Assembly (NCBI GenBank): GCA_030704615.1
Contig: CM060732.1
Location: 2,728,001-2,792,000, forward strand
DNA from: Takakia lepidozioides
Taxonomy: Eukaryota; Streptophyta; Takakiopsida; Takakiales; Takakiaceae
Direction: 5' to 3'
Length of the DNA stretch: 64,000 bases
The translations under genes and the position numbers were made by a program. Shown here piece after piece: positions 38,900-50,227 of the stretch (within the stretch, counting starts at the first letter, position 1; each line of letters opens with the position of its first letter). A model generated the notes under the pieces. That model searched no databases and had not been told where the DNA came from. It worked only from the letters and a program-made list of their open reading frames with translations.

Positions 38900-41037
38900 G
38901 GAAATGGCGCAGCCCCATTGCTACAAAGTACCAGCCCCATTGTAAACAGGATTGAGCGCACTGACGTTAAACAAACTTTGCTTTACTGTACTTTACTTTT
39001 ACTCTTTTTTATGCCTTGCTTTGCCAAGCTCGTCAGAGCAACGTCTGATTCCCCTGCTCTTCTGAGATTACTATATGCAATATCAAGGATGATAGAGAAA
39101 AGAGTCACTAATATTGAATCCACTTCAAAACTAAGATAGGTCTCAGTGGGACACCTGGCTTTATGATGCCATATATCTGGACCAATGCAAGCCTGCGGAT
39201 GGAGGAGAAAATAGAGAGACAAGTAAATCAAGCAACGCTGGTATCGATGCGACGAGGTCTGAGTAAGAATCGACGGCTCTTCCTTCATGCGTTTATTCAG
39301 GTTGAGTAATAGTTCTGTTGAACATCTTAGCTACCATCATGCTCTTCATGGTTCAGTTTATTCCTGGCTGTTCGCTGTCTGCTGGTCCTTTGCCACTGTA
39401 GAATATCCAAGGTAAGAGGCAGTGAATGCGGCAGTCTGATGGTTAAGTTAAGGAGCATTTTCTCCCTGGGTCTGTATGCCACCGACCCATGCCCTCAAGG
39501 GTACGACATCAGTCAATTTTCACAGGGGACTTGCGTTGGATGCAGTGCTGTACCACAATTTTTTTCCAAGCCCTGCAACAGCATCATACTTATTGCGAGT
39601 GGAATCTTGGTCAAATACAGGTTTAGTAACAGTGCTTGATGTTCCTATGTTCATTGGCAGGAGCTGATCTTTTGCCTTTGCAACCCTATAGCTTTAGCTG
39701 GCCTGCTGAAATACTTCCTTTGTCATGTTTACTTTAGAGGAGCATAGTGTTGGCGAGCCTCTGTGGAAAAATTATTGGTAAATCTTACCTTGTCACATGA
39801 CCAAGTGGAACTAAGTGCAAGCGGCCTTTATAAAGGCAAGACTTTGCCGTTGCGTAATTATGATGTGAGCAAAACTATTTTCAACTGCATGCCCAATTTC
39901 TACCTGCACTGCTACCATTGTAAGATACCGCATACATGTAGGCTCTCACATTGATATAGGAAAACAGAAATGATCAGTGGCAAGTATTAGAGGGCTGTCT
40001 GCTGCTTATGTATGTTTTCGATGGGATTGCTTTTCCTAGGCTTGTGTAGCTTGGTTCAGCATCTCCTCTTGGCAAGTTAAGCATCATCATGAGTTGGTTG
40101 AGAACACTTTGGGTAACTACTACCAGGAGTACCCTCGTTCCCAGATGGATTAACTTGCTGTGTAAGGTAAGCCCTTACACAAACCCTACACTGACTGCAG
40201 ATTTCAGCCTGGTGCCTGACAGGGTTCCAGATATTCATTAAGCTGATGACCACGGGAAGCTCATTGAACTTTTTCTAAGGGGAGAGCATTGTGTAATTAT
40301 GCCTCAAGGCATAATGGAACTCTCTGTCAGGGATTGGCTTTCTCTCAATAGGCAAAAGTAGCTGTCCTGGGTTTTGTAGTAGAGAGGCCGGTGAAAGAAG
40401 AAATGTTCATGTCTCAAGTCTCCACCCTGGCTTGTCTCGCCCAAGCAGGACAGACTTCCAACAGGCTGCAGCTTATCCCATATGCTAGTCTCTATCCCCA
40501 GGCTACATGAGCCACCTGAATTGGCCCAGTGCCCAGAGAAGAGACGAAGAGAGGGGTGCAAACAGGCAATGGCCGCCATGATAAAACTGGAACTTAACTT
40601 GTGGATGTCCTGGGTATTTATGCAGTAGGGATGCTGCAGAGAGGCCATATCGCTGAAAGTGGAAACATGGGCATACCAGCAAGTCCTTGAGCCGGCTGTT
40701 TTCAGTCTCATAGAAGTTGTGAGGGCATGCTAGGAGCCAGACTTCACAGTGATAGAGAGAAGTCACAACCAAGTCAAAGGGTGACGGATGGATTTGTTTG
40801 CCTTTACAGAGGAGGGGGAAAAGATTAAGTCCCTTTCATTTCAGCCATGGAGGAAGGCCATATAGCGGTTCGTCATAGCAGTTCGTCAGTTGGTCTATAG
40901 CTACATCTGCAAACTTGAATTTCGGGGAATGAATAACCACCTCACATATGTATAAGATGAGATAACCTTTGATCTTATGCTTGTCATACAGGAACCTGCA
41001 ATCTGCAGGGCCAGGACCTGCCGCTCATAGTCCTTTG
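38900..41037. other. no confident gene; one unknown minus frame
   Basis: The stretch is mostly AT-rich and without structure. A minus frame at 40711-40304 (135 codons, ending in the stop at 40304) has fairly even composition (for example SGHWANSGGSCSLGIETSIW) but matches no family I recognise. A small hairpin, GTGTAAGG..CCTTACAC, sits at 40160-40180. Confidence 0.35.
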
Positions 41038-41292
41038 TAAACGCCTCCAAAATGCGCAAGTAAAATTACAGGAAATTGGGAGATTGAGCCTGCAGGATCA
41101 CATCGTCAGCTGTAAGGCCAGATGATTCTGCCCAATCATCGAGTTCTGTAACTCCGCTGCCCCTTTGCAAACGCCTGCAAAATGCCAAGTGAAATCACAG
41201 GAAATTGAGAGATTGAGCTTGCAGGATCACATCGTGAGCTGTAAAGCCAGATGATTCTGCCCATTCATCGAGTTCTGTGGCTCCGCTGCCCC
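41038..41292 (+). repeat. tandem duplication, about 126-bp units
   Basis: 41038-41163 and 41164-41292 align along their length (both contain GATTGAGC.TGCAGGATCACATCGT and CATCGAGTTCTGT..CTCCGCTGCCCC), with about 10% differences. Confidence 0.85.
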
Positions 41293-41947
41293 AAAAAAAT
41301 GTGCCCATCATGAGATAATCGTTCGACATCACCCCGCTCTAGCCTGTCACCATTCTTGAAAAGCGGTCAATGAGAAAGATAAAGAGAGAAAAAGAAAGAA
41401 ACCATGCACAGACATTAACTGAGTAAGAGCTACAAGGGCCCTTGCCAGGTCACACAATACACATCTTATAATATTTTCCTAATGTATTTACAAGGAGGCT
41501 ACACAACCATACCAGAGATGAAATCACAACCATCATGGGTGCACATGATCCTTGAGAAAATCAATTACAGGCTGTTTTGGGAGCATGAAGAAGGGCAGAT
41601 ACTCCTAAAAGCTGTAGTACACTCAAGTGGATCAACAAGTACCAAACTGACTTCTGTTCAAGCCTGTGGGTCTGTCACAAAAAGAAAGGCTAGGCTGACT
41701 TAATTACATCTTTCTTTGTAATATGCCAGACATGGGTTTCACAGTCATAAAGGCTGAAAAAAGCTTGGTCTCCTGAGTGCATCTCTTTGGCAGAGTACTA
41801 AGTCCAGTAAATCCACTTGAGCATTGATGACACTTGATGCCTTGCAGTCATTGACTTCTCTCTGATTCCTTCTTTCTCCCCAGAGCTATCAGACCTTGCT
41901 TGTCCCATTGCATCTATGCCAATCCACTGCTTGCCAGATGCCTCTTA

Positions 41948-44685
41948 CTAGGAAGGGTGACTCCCTAAACCAGTACCTAAACCATGTCCCAGCCCAGGTC
42001 CAAAACCTCCTAGCCCAGGCCCTAACCCTGTTGGTCCTAAGCCTCGCTGGCCCAAGGTACGGAGAGACTCTGCAACATTCACCAACGTGTTAATAAATCC
42101 TGCTGCGATGCGCTCATTAGCTTCCAGCTGCCGCTCCAGCCGTCGGTCCTTGCGATCCTCACTTTCCCTTATAGCCCTCTCAATTCCCGCCAGCCTTTCC
42201 GCAAACTCAAACCATGGTCTTCTCCTGCTGATTTCAGTAGGCACCACAGAGCTTCATTCATACTTCGGAGCTTCATTAGTACACTCATGTGTTTCAAATT
42301 CATGCGAAAGACTGAGGAAGTATTCTATGACTGTCACCAGCCAACATTGGCAATGAAAGGCAGAGAATGTACTAATGCCGTTCCCTGCGAAAATTGGCTT
42401 GACATAGTCTTACGGCCGTTGACACCACGGGAAACTAACCCTCACGGAGCCTTTTGTGGGGTTCCCACCCACCAGGGTTTGGCTTATCCCTGCAGCTCAG
42501 CTGAAGGTAAAAAATTGTTTTCTCTGCAACTGTCATTAAGCAAACTGGACAGCCCGGTTGCAATGAAAGATAGAGAGAGAGAATGTACTCATAGGACATT
42601 GTTTGCTGTAGCCTTGTGGTCATAGACCCTGCACCCAGTTTGGGCGAAACAAAAGGGAACAGATACTACCTTTGTGAAGGGCTCACTCCGGTAGTTTTGC
42701 TTACCATGGTAAGACAAACAGTTTGGGTTTTCCAGATATCCTCTAGAAAGAAAGCCCTGCACACAAGTATCAACTTGCTGTGTGTGAGCTGCCCAGCAAT
42801 TAGACCCCAACAGGGCCAGGGCTTTAGGCTCAGCCTAAAGATTCTCAAATCTGGTGAGCAGAGAGAGAGAGAGATTGTACTCATAAGACGTTGTTTGCCG
42901 TAGCCTTGTGGCCATTGACCCCGCGCCCAGTTTGAGCGGGAACAAAAGGGACAGAACCTACCTCTGTCAGGGGCTGACATTGGTAGTAAGACTTACCTCC
43001 ATATAAAGAATTAATCCGGGTTTTCCAGATATCCTCTAGAAATCCCTTCACACAAGCATCAATCTGTTGTGTGTGATTTGCCCAAAAACTAGGCCTCAGG
43101 AGGGCCTGGGCTTTTGGCTCAGCCTCGAGACTTTCAAAGTTGGTAAACAGGGGTACAGGCACAATTCCCTTCAGAGATTTGAAGAGAGCGTCTCTTTGGT
43201 GAGAGAACCCCGGACAGTGTATCAGAAAATGAATACTGTCTTCAGATTGCCCACACAACGGGCAATTGCACTCTCCCTTTCCTCTCTGCTTCTGTTTGCT
43301 GTTCAAAGGTAGGCTTCCTGCCCTGAGTTTAAATTTCAGTCTAGTGCCGAGAGTGGGTAGACCCTTGAGGTCATCCAAGATGTCCTCCCCCATGTCACAG
43401 ACTGGAAACAAGTTCAGGGAAGTTTTCTGCCTAACTTCATTTTCATCAGACAATCTCATGGCAACAGACATGGCTGAGGACACTACAGCCTCTAAGTCAG
43501 ATTTATCCAGCAGGGTCAAGACTTGCGGATCCAGGTCCAGGTCCTTGAGGATCTCTTCTACTCTCTTCTGCCAGGACTTAGCCTGTTTGACAGGGCGGTC
43601 CTGTTTCCAAGATATAGAGTCGATTAACTTAGGATATCTGGTGTTGGGCATATGTTGCAGCTGACCCCACCATCTGACCTTGAATTCATCTCGTCGGGAG
43701 CTTAAGGACGGAATGCCAAACTCACCCCGAACAGCCACATTGGCGGTTTTGGAGCATGCTGACATACACTCCTTAAGCACCCCCACTTGAATGGATTCTA
43801 GAGACTTAGCCTGGTTGGAGCTATCAACCCATATAGCAGATCCGTACTCCAAGGCAGGTCTAATAACGCAACAAAGCATGGTTTTCTTATCCTCAGAGTT
43901 GACCCCTCTGCAGTGGAAGAATTTAGTGAGCCCCAGAGCTTTGCCCTTGCCAGTTTGAACAACTTTCCGGATATGTGCATCCCAATTACAATTGGAGGAG
44001 AACTCAACGCCCAGGTAGTGTAGGAAGGGAGGACCGGGATCTCTTGGCTACCCCACTGCCACTTAAGATCACTTCCTCCCTCTCCTCTGTCGTTGAATGC
44101 TACCACTGCACATTTGCTGACATTAGCCTCTAGCCCCCAAAGATCAAAGTATCTCTTCGCGCAATCAATCAACTCCTGGAGATTGGTTGGAGTCTCCCCT
44201 ATGCCTGCGAAGTCATCGGCAAACATAAGGGCTGGTATGGTGGTATCACCCACCCTTAACCCAAATCCCTCACTTTCCACATCCTCGAGGAGTTGATTGA
44301 TGAAAACATTGAAGAGCAGAGGGGAGAGAGTACATCCTTGAGCTACACCTTGGTCTATGTCAAAGAAGTTGGACTTCTGTCCGTTAACAGTGACACAGCT
44401 TTTGGTGTGAGCATACAAGAGAGAGAGAGAGAGAGAATGTACTCATAAGACGTTGTTTGCCGTAGCCTTGTGGCCATTGACCCCGCGTCCAGTGTGAGCG
44501 GAACAGAGAGAGAGAGAGAGAGAGAGAATGTACTCATAAGACGTTGTTTGCCGTAGCCTTGTGGCCATTGACCCCGCGCCCAGTGTGAGCGGAACAGAGA
44601 GAGAGAGAGAGAGAGAGAGAATGTACTCATAAGACGTTGTTTGCCGTAGCCTTGTGGCCATTGACCCCGCGCCCAGTGTGAGCGG

Positions 44686-44725
<40 letters not shown>

Positions 44726-47459
44726 GTACCACCTGCCCCCACTCGACATGCTTGAGGGGTAACTTTCGCTGCCATCACTTTCAGAGCCCCCTCTGATGCC
44801 CTCCATGCGCTCATGGTCTGTGGCCCAATCAAGACAGACAGATGCAATCAAGACAAGTTAAAAGAAAGCCATTCAGGAAAATGCTCTGCCATGATGAGCA
44901 ATTGATCTGCTTATGTGAGTACAAAATACCCCAGACATGGCTCCTCTGACATGATCCTGGAAGCATCAATCCTTGCAACTGGCTGCGGAAAGGTACATAT
45001 TGTGACAGCAGCGGTTGCAAGACTACAGCCACCAACAGGAAAGATCAATGAGTTAATTTTGGATTGTCTCTCTCTCTCTCTCTCCTAGATTCCTGAACTT
45101 GTTTCCAGTTTGTGACATGGGTGAGGACCTTCAGGATGATCTGAAGGGCCTACCTTCAGCACTAGACTGGAATTTAAACTTAGGGCAGGGAGTCTGCCTT
45201 TGAAGTCAGATCTGACATGCCTATACATAAATGCACATGATAAAATATGGCAAAGTAGAAGAGATAACATAATCAACCACGGAACAGTCTGAAAAAGATA
45301 GACAACTTCAGTCCTATCCATGCGCCAAATACACACAAACCAATAGAGCAACCTACCTAAGCACAAGCCATGCAATGTAGATCCACCATCTTCCACTTCA
45401 ATGGAAATGTTATGGGAAGAAATAAAAAAATCATAGAGGACCAGCAATCATAGCCATAGTTATGGCCTCAGTGATACTATAGGAAGAGACTAACGTAGAT
45501 GCACATACAGCCTTGAAATTAGGAAGAATATTCAAGTTCAAATCATTGTCACTAGTCTTCCACTGCCAAACTGAAGACCCAACAGAGGCTTTGGCACTTT
45601 GCATCCAGTGCTTCAAGTCCTTTTTGAACTCCCAACAAGGGAAAGCTAAAACAGTTCTTGGAGCAGAAGGTAAGCATGATGAAAATGGTTCCATGGTCTA
45701 ACCCTGGTAACTTTCTGCTGATAGTTTTCTTTAACAGGTTTAGAGCCCTTAGAATGTTCCAAAACTGTAAGAGTTCAAAGTACTTGCCTCTCCATGGTTC
45801 ATAACCTGGAGTTGCAGCAGTGCCTTCCTCCCCCACACCTCGCCGGGTGGTTGTGATGCGGGCCTCAATGTGAGTTTCCTGTAACATTAGCTTTTCAGGC
45901 ACGAACAGATATGAGCTTAGCTGCAACCACAACATGAAAGACTGCTCCAAGATAGAAGAGTTGGAAATCTCTAAGCACTCAGCCCGCTCAGAACAATCAG
46001 TCATGACCTACAGCTAGTTCCCTTCCTCCCCGGCACCTTAATCTCTTTCTTCAACTGCTCTTACATACTGGGCTTGCTGGGCCTTGCTTTTTCCAAAATC
46101 CAACTAGATTCCTTGTGCATGTCAACGATGTCTAATTGAATGTTATCTGGAATGCGAACTCAATGATTCGGAAACTTATGAGTACCATCCGTTGAAATGA
46201 GAGAGAAAACTAAGAATCAAGTAAAGACAAAACTGGAGACACTTTATGCTGCACCCCTCCATTTTTGAGAAGTATCTTATGCAGCTCTGAAATACAAATT
46301 GTGTTTCATAACTCGTTCCCTACTTACTCCTCTCTTGGTAAGAGTAAAAAATTTACTAGAACTGTTCAGGACACACCTGTGACATTATATCACGTGGATC
46401 ACGAGTGTCCAAAACTGGCGGCTCGCTACCTGCAGCGCCGAACAAGTCTCTGCCAATTGAAGCTTCCTCTACTCTGCCAATCATGCCCTCGGCTGGTAAC
46501 ATTGCCCTCACTGGACTTGCCTTTCGTCTTTTTTCACCTAAAACCAATTGTACTCTCTTCAATCCCAAGCACTGAAGTTGGCCTATCAATATCTTATAGA
46601 AATTGGGCCTTGATACACACATGGTAACATTTGCAGAGTAGCCAAGCAAAATTTATTCTGTCCTAGTTCTCTGTCTGTACGTTCATCCAATTCTGCAGTC
46701 TACTAGCCAATTCTGTTGTACTCTTACAAAGGTTTCTACATTGTGATTTGTGCACATGACATTCAAACACACTTTCTTGAATTGTTCATTACTTGCTTAC
46801 TGTTCAGTCAAGGAAGTCTCTTCTTCACCCGGTAATCGAACCCAGTTTCGTCAGAACAGGGAAGAAATTTGGGACCAGGGTGGAAAGGTGAGGGAAAAAG
46901 AGGAAATGCAGTCAATTTTGCAGTGAACATTCCTTTCATGTGGATAATTATATCTATGATGAGATCCCCAATGCCAAAACTGAGTTTAGAAAGATCGAGT
47001 ACCAAACGATAATTGGTCCGAATCAAACCTCTTCTTCCCCTTGAGAGCGTGTGCAGGTTCAATCATTACATTCGGATGCCGTTTCCTGAACCAATCCATC
47101 CAGCTCTTGCCAGGCATGCCATTCTTAAAGGGCGTTTCTCTCCCTTGACATAACTCCGCTACCTTTCTTCTTAACATGTAGAATGTAATCGAGTGACCTG
47201 TCCTCTGCATTTCCATGCACCATTCGACTAAGGACTCTTCCTCCTCCTTTGATAAAACCGTGCGAGGCCCTCGCTTCTTGGAGGATGTTTTCCCACTCAT
47301 CCAGTCTCGAATTGATGTCTCAGGAATGCCGTACTTCTCCCCAATCTTGGCTATAGATGCTGCCCCCTTCTTCACCTCTTTGATTGCTTCTCTCATGGCG
47401 TCCTCCGTCCAGGAACCTCTGTGGCGACTCTTGCGGACCGCTCTCTTCGATTGTGCCAT
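41948..47459 (-). CDS. CENP-B/psq-type helix-turn-helix protein gene (copy A)
   Basis: Exon 1 (47459-47003) starts MAQSKRAVRKSRHRG. It contains a psq-type helix-turn-helix (AMREAIKEV...YGIPETSIRDWMSGK, about residues 20-57) and a Tc5/CENP-B-type domain (LSKEEEESLVEWCMEM...GMPGKSWMDWFRKRHPNV, about 70-133), the DNA-binding half of pogo/Tigger transposases and CENP-B. Intron ends GT/AG give exon 2 (46537-46377) and exon 3 (45878-45784), both in frame and collinear with gene B. The last exon (about 42227-41948) encodes a coiled-coil-like segment, RESEDRKDRRLERQLEANER, and a Gly-rich tail. The junction from exon 3 to the last exon is unresolved; at least one exon may be missing. No DDE domain is present, so it may be a domesticated DNA-binding factor. 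LINE copies fill the intron. Head to head with gene B. Confidence 0.65.
42565..42862 (-). mobile_element. 5'-truncated LINE copy (3' end only)
   Basis: The segment is homologous to the 3' end of the adjoining longer copy (FLEDIWKTQ...; GSMTTRLQQTMSYEY in a neighbouring frame) and ends at 42565 in the same signature, ATGAGTACATTCTCTCTCTC on the minus strand. It lies immediately downstream of, and in tandem with, the next copy. Confidence 0.7.
42863..44412 (-). mobile_element. 5'-truncated LINE with microsatellite tail
   Basis: The copy starts inside the reverse transcriptase (the endonuclease is lost) and reads through to a 3' end of ATGAGTACAATCTCTCTCTCTC near 42863. It lies in an intron of gene A in the same orientation as that gene. 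The coding parts are listed next; a frameshift or stop near 43880-44030 separates them. Confidence 0.85.
42881..43879 (-). CDS. LINE ORF2 C-terminal region with CCHC-like zinc domain
   Basis: An open frame of 332 codons that continues the reverse transcriptase thumb (VIRPALEYGSAIWVDSS) and ends with a zinc-binding block, CNCPLCGQSEDSIHFLIHC. It is nearly identical to 58000-57374, where the frame ends early because of small indels. The last codons (GVNGHKATANNVL) read the 3' end signature of the family. Confidence 0.8.
   Translation of the reverse strand: MLCCVIRPALEYGSAIWVDSSNQAKSLESIQVGVLKECMSACSKTANVAVRGEFGIPSLSSRRDEFKVRWWGQLQHMPNTRYPKLIDSISWKQDRPVKQAKSWQKRVEEILKDLDLDPQVLTLLDKSDLEAVVSSAMSVAMRLSDENEVRQKTSLNLFPVCDMGEDILDDLKGLPTLGTRLKFKLRAGSLPLNSKQKQRGKGECNCPLCGQSEDSIHFLIHCPGFSHQRDALFKSLKGIVPVPLFTNFESLEAEPKAQALLRPSFWANHTQQIDACVKGFLEDIWKTRINSLYGGKSYYQCQPLTEVGSVPFVPAQTGRGVNGHKATANNVL
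43798..44418 (-). pseudogene. LINE reverse transcriptase, C-terminal half
   Basis: Contains DQGVAQGCTLSPLLFNVFIN (motif B) and ALMFADDFAGIG (motif C, catalytic F-A-D-D), followed by LEANVSKCAVVAF. Motif A and everything upstream are missing because of 5' truncation. From about 44030 the frame diverges from the paralogue at 58029-58304. Confidence 0.8.
44413..44724 (-). repeat. three tandem copies of the LINE 3' terminus plus (TC)n
   Basis: Three units of about 100-110 bp, each with about 75 bp of the LINE 3' end (minus strand CCGCTCACACTGG... to ATGAGTACATTC) followed by 8-14 TC dinucleotides. They adjoin the 5'-truncated end of the copy at 42863-44412, all in one orientation. Confidence 0.85.
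45084..45210 (+). mobile_element. short LINE fragment in opposite orientation
   Basis: A plus-strand stretch encoding LNLFPVCDMGED.QDDLKGLP, homologous to the ORF2 C-terminal region, preceded by (TC)n at 45067-45084. Confidence 0.75.
45945..46018 (+). repeat. 74-bp dispersed repeat (copy also at 13799-13872)
   Basis: 72 of 74 positions match the copy 32 kb away. It lies in an intron of gene A, just upstream of exon 3. Confidence 0.85.
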
Positions 47460-48198
47460 ACTTTGACAGCGACCTGACCTACAGAGCTCTCGGTTTATCT
47501 CTCACTCTCTGGAACGATGACACCAGACAACTCAATCATCGTAATATACCGTCAACATGCTGCCACCAGAACTAAGCGAGAGCATCAGCGAAGAGGAGAC
47601 AAGAAAGGTCTGATAATTTCTGCTTCAGTTGCTGGGCAGGTAAGCATCTGCAACCCGCCAATACTGGTCTAACATTTGGGTAGAAAGTCTGCTGGCGCAC
47701 GCACTGAATTGCCCAAAGTAACTCTAGTGATTAACTAGCTGTACATTAAAATGCAAGGTCCCTACAGCTCTAACCCCTCCCCCTCTCCATTTCCGGACCT
47801 TGCAAACAGTTCCAGGCCACAATCTGCAAGAAGCCGTAAAGATACAAATCCACAACTGCAACTCACCCCCGTCTTTGAAGATTGCAGAAAAATCCGAACC
47901 CTTGCCTCTCCCTGTGAAAAAAGAAGAAGACAACACGCTCCAACCTTTGTCTGCAACTTCTCAACAAATCAATCACTGGATCGGTGAGAATCCTTACCCG
48001 CATTACGCACCCATCACGAAGATCAGAACACGCGGTTTTACCCAGCCATCCTCCACCACGAACCCCCATAGCCGCAAGGGGCTCCCCGCCCACACCCAGT
48101 CACATCTCATTGTGACCGGACGCGAGCGGTCATTCCCGCGCAGAAACAACAACTCTGTGGCGTGGGCGGAAAGCCTAAATGTGGCGACCGTTGACAAA

Positions 48199-48229
48199 CC
48201 GCGCGGTTAAACTTTCGCTAACCGCGCGG
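48199..48229. repeat. perfect 11-bp inverted repeat with 9-base loop
   Basis: CCGCGCGGTTA and TAACCGCGCGG flank AACTTTCGC. Each arm also contains the self-palindrome CCGCGCGG. It is a candidate dimer binding site or DNA hairpin between the divergent genes. Confidence 0.85.
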
Positions 48230-48488
48230 CGCACCTGTACAGTCTCGTGGGACTTTCAAGCCGTTCGATCATCAAAGGAGCGAATTATATCCGTTGAGAT
48301 TAACCTCTGGTTCGATCAAGGACCCCGCGCACGGGGAGGAGGACAGTTTTTGGCACCTCGGACTCTTCACCCTTTACTGCACGAATTTACTGCCCCACTC
48401 TCTGCGCGGGGCCGTGACCAATTGCTGCCTTGGCCATCGGCTTTAGCGGGTCGCTGCCACAAGGTCCGTGTACGGAACATTCGATAAG

Positions 48489-48504
48489 ACCGGTGATCAC
48501 CGGT
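48489..48504. repeat. perfect 16-bp palindrome
   Basis: ACCGGTGATCACCGGT, 260 bases from the other inverted repeat in the same intergenic region. Confidence 0.85.
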
Positions 48505-50227
48505 TGTAGGACAGTTAACCTCGGCCTTAGGTTATCTTGATGCTTGGCTTCCTTCGTTCCTTGTCTCGGAAACAAGAATTTGAGGTTGTTTGTCCATCTT
48601 TAGCTCCACAGCGTCTGATTCTGGTGTCTGAGCGTCTGTTTCCAGGAGCGCTTATCTAGAGCGCTTTTCTGTGTGACGTAGAACTGTCTTCTTTCACACT
48701 TACTAGCGGCGTCGGCGAATGTTTCCGAATTTTTCCTGGACTCTTCCAATCGAGATTTGGGCCCTTCCCCGCCAAGTTTTGTGTAAGGTACGATTTCATT
48801 TCTACATAGGAGTGTAGGGGGAGCAGCAGATAAGATGTTCCAACTTGACACTATTCCCAGGTCTATGAGATGTTGAAGCATGCCAGCAAAGGCTTCGAGG
48901 TTGAAAGTTGAATGTTCATGGTCTGCTTTGAGACCATCTTCGTACCACGACAAAATGTGGATTGGTTTTTTAAGTAGTTCGTGTCTGTCTTCTTTTCTTA
49001 AGGGAAAGGCATAATGATAGTAGATGTAAATGTCTTAAAGTCAGGGTATGTGACTCCCCGTCTTTTTTTCTCCCATGCTCTCCTCTGGCGACTAGAATTG
49101 GGAGCGGCATGTCCACAATCTACTTAATTCTACTTCAAAGTTAATTAGAGAAGTTGCACATACTCATACGTCCCACCTCCCTTTCCCGCAGCCTGAAGCT
49201 CTTACTAGTATATTCCGCTGGGAATTATCGTTTTTTTTCCGAGTGAAGTCATGATGAGAATTTATCCACATCTGGCTCAACCTGCATTTGGATGCAGGTT
49301 TTAAGTGAGTCCTTAGGTATTTCAGATATCACTGTCTCTTTGTTCTCCTAAATGATCTGCTGTGGAAAGAGTAGCATAAACTGGTGCATAATTTGATTTT
49401 GTTGGTAATCACAATCTCGTCTGTTTCACTGTTTCACAGTGTTCCCCCTAGTCGAATGGTTGCTGTGGTTGGATTTCTGTGACTGATTTTCGAAGGAAGC
49501 AAGAACATTGTCTTGTTAGTGTTGAACCCTGAATAGCTTATGAGCCATTGTTCAAAAGTAGGTTGATTGCATTTGAACTGGTCAAAGGGTCAGATTGTGA
49601 GTCTACTAGAAATCTATATTTGCAGACATGAAGGGTTATACTTTTGAGAGTTTAAAACAGCTGAACAAGAGGTAAGTACTTCATTTAGAAACACTTATTA
49701 TAAGTGTGAGAGTTGCAGTTATGTGGGGTGACCGTTTTTGTCAACTGTGGTTTCGAGTGGTGTTGACAGGTTCACTCACTGCAGCTGAAGAGAAGGTCTT
49801 TGAGGTCACTGACCAACAGCTATGGGGACACACTCCCTCTCGGAGCCTTTTCATGGATTGTGCCTAGGGAGACACAATATATTGCTTGGTGATGAATACC
49901 AGTCCAGCCTTTTCAATATAAGTCATGCTCAAGCCACCAAGGAAGGGACATGAAATGTTGCATTCCAGGTCTCTTTATCAGTTTGACACTTGTCTGTAAG
50001 TTGTTTGTGTAGTCCGAGTTTGTGTGCACTACCTCCTGTGATCCAAGCTTGTCAAGAGAACCTATTTTACCAGCTGCAAACTGGGGGTGGAAATTCCAAC
50101 GTGCCAGTCGTTCGAATGAGCTGTATTGTCAATATTTAAGCAGAAAACGCACAATCCTCTCATTGCGTCGGTTATGCAGGCCCCTCCCAGATAAGCGATT
50201 TGGGTATGATTTCCCCGCAGTAGCGGA

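Larger units (their letters stand above)
47460..50227. promoter_or_regulatory. shared upstream region of the divergent helix-turn-helix genes
   Basis: A 2.77-kb interval lies between the two starts with no convincing coding frame. It holds two strong palindromes near the middle (48199-48229 and 48489-48504) and a GC-rich core at about 48050-48470 that looks promoter- or CpG-island-like compared with the AT-rich flanks. Both transcripts could start here. No TATA box was assigned. Confidence 0.45.

Noticed and set aside
45431-45694. RNase H-like exon in the gene A intron (GSSVWQWKTSDNDLNLNIL)
   Set aside because: Faint resemblance to the entry motif of plant LINE RNase H, but no catalytic Asp/Glu pattern could be placed.
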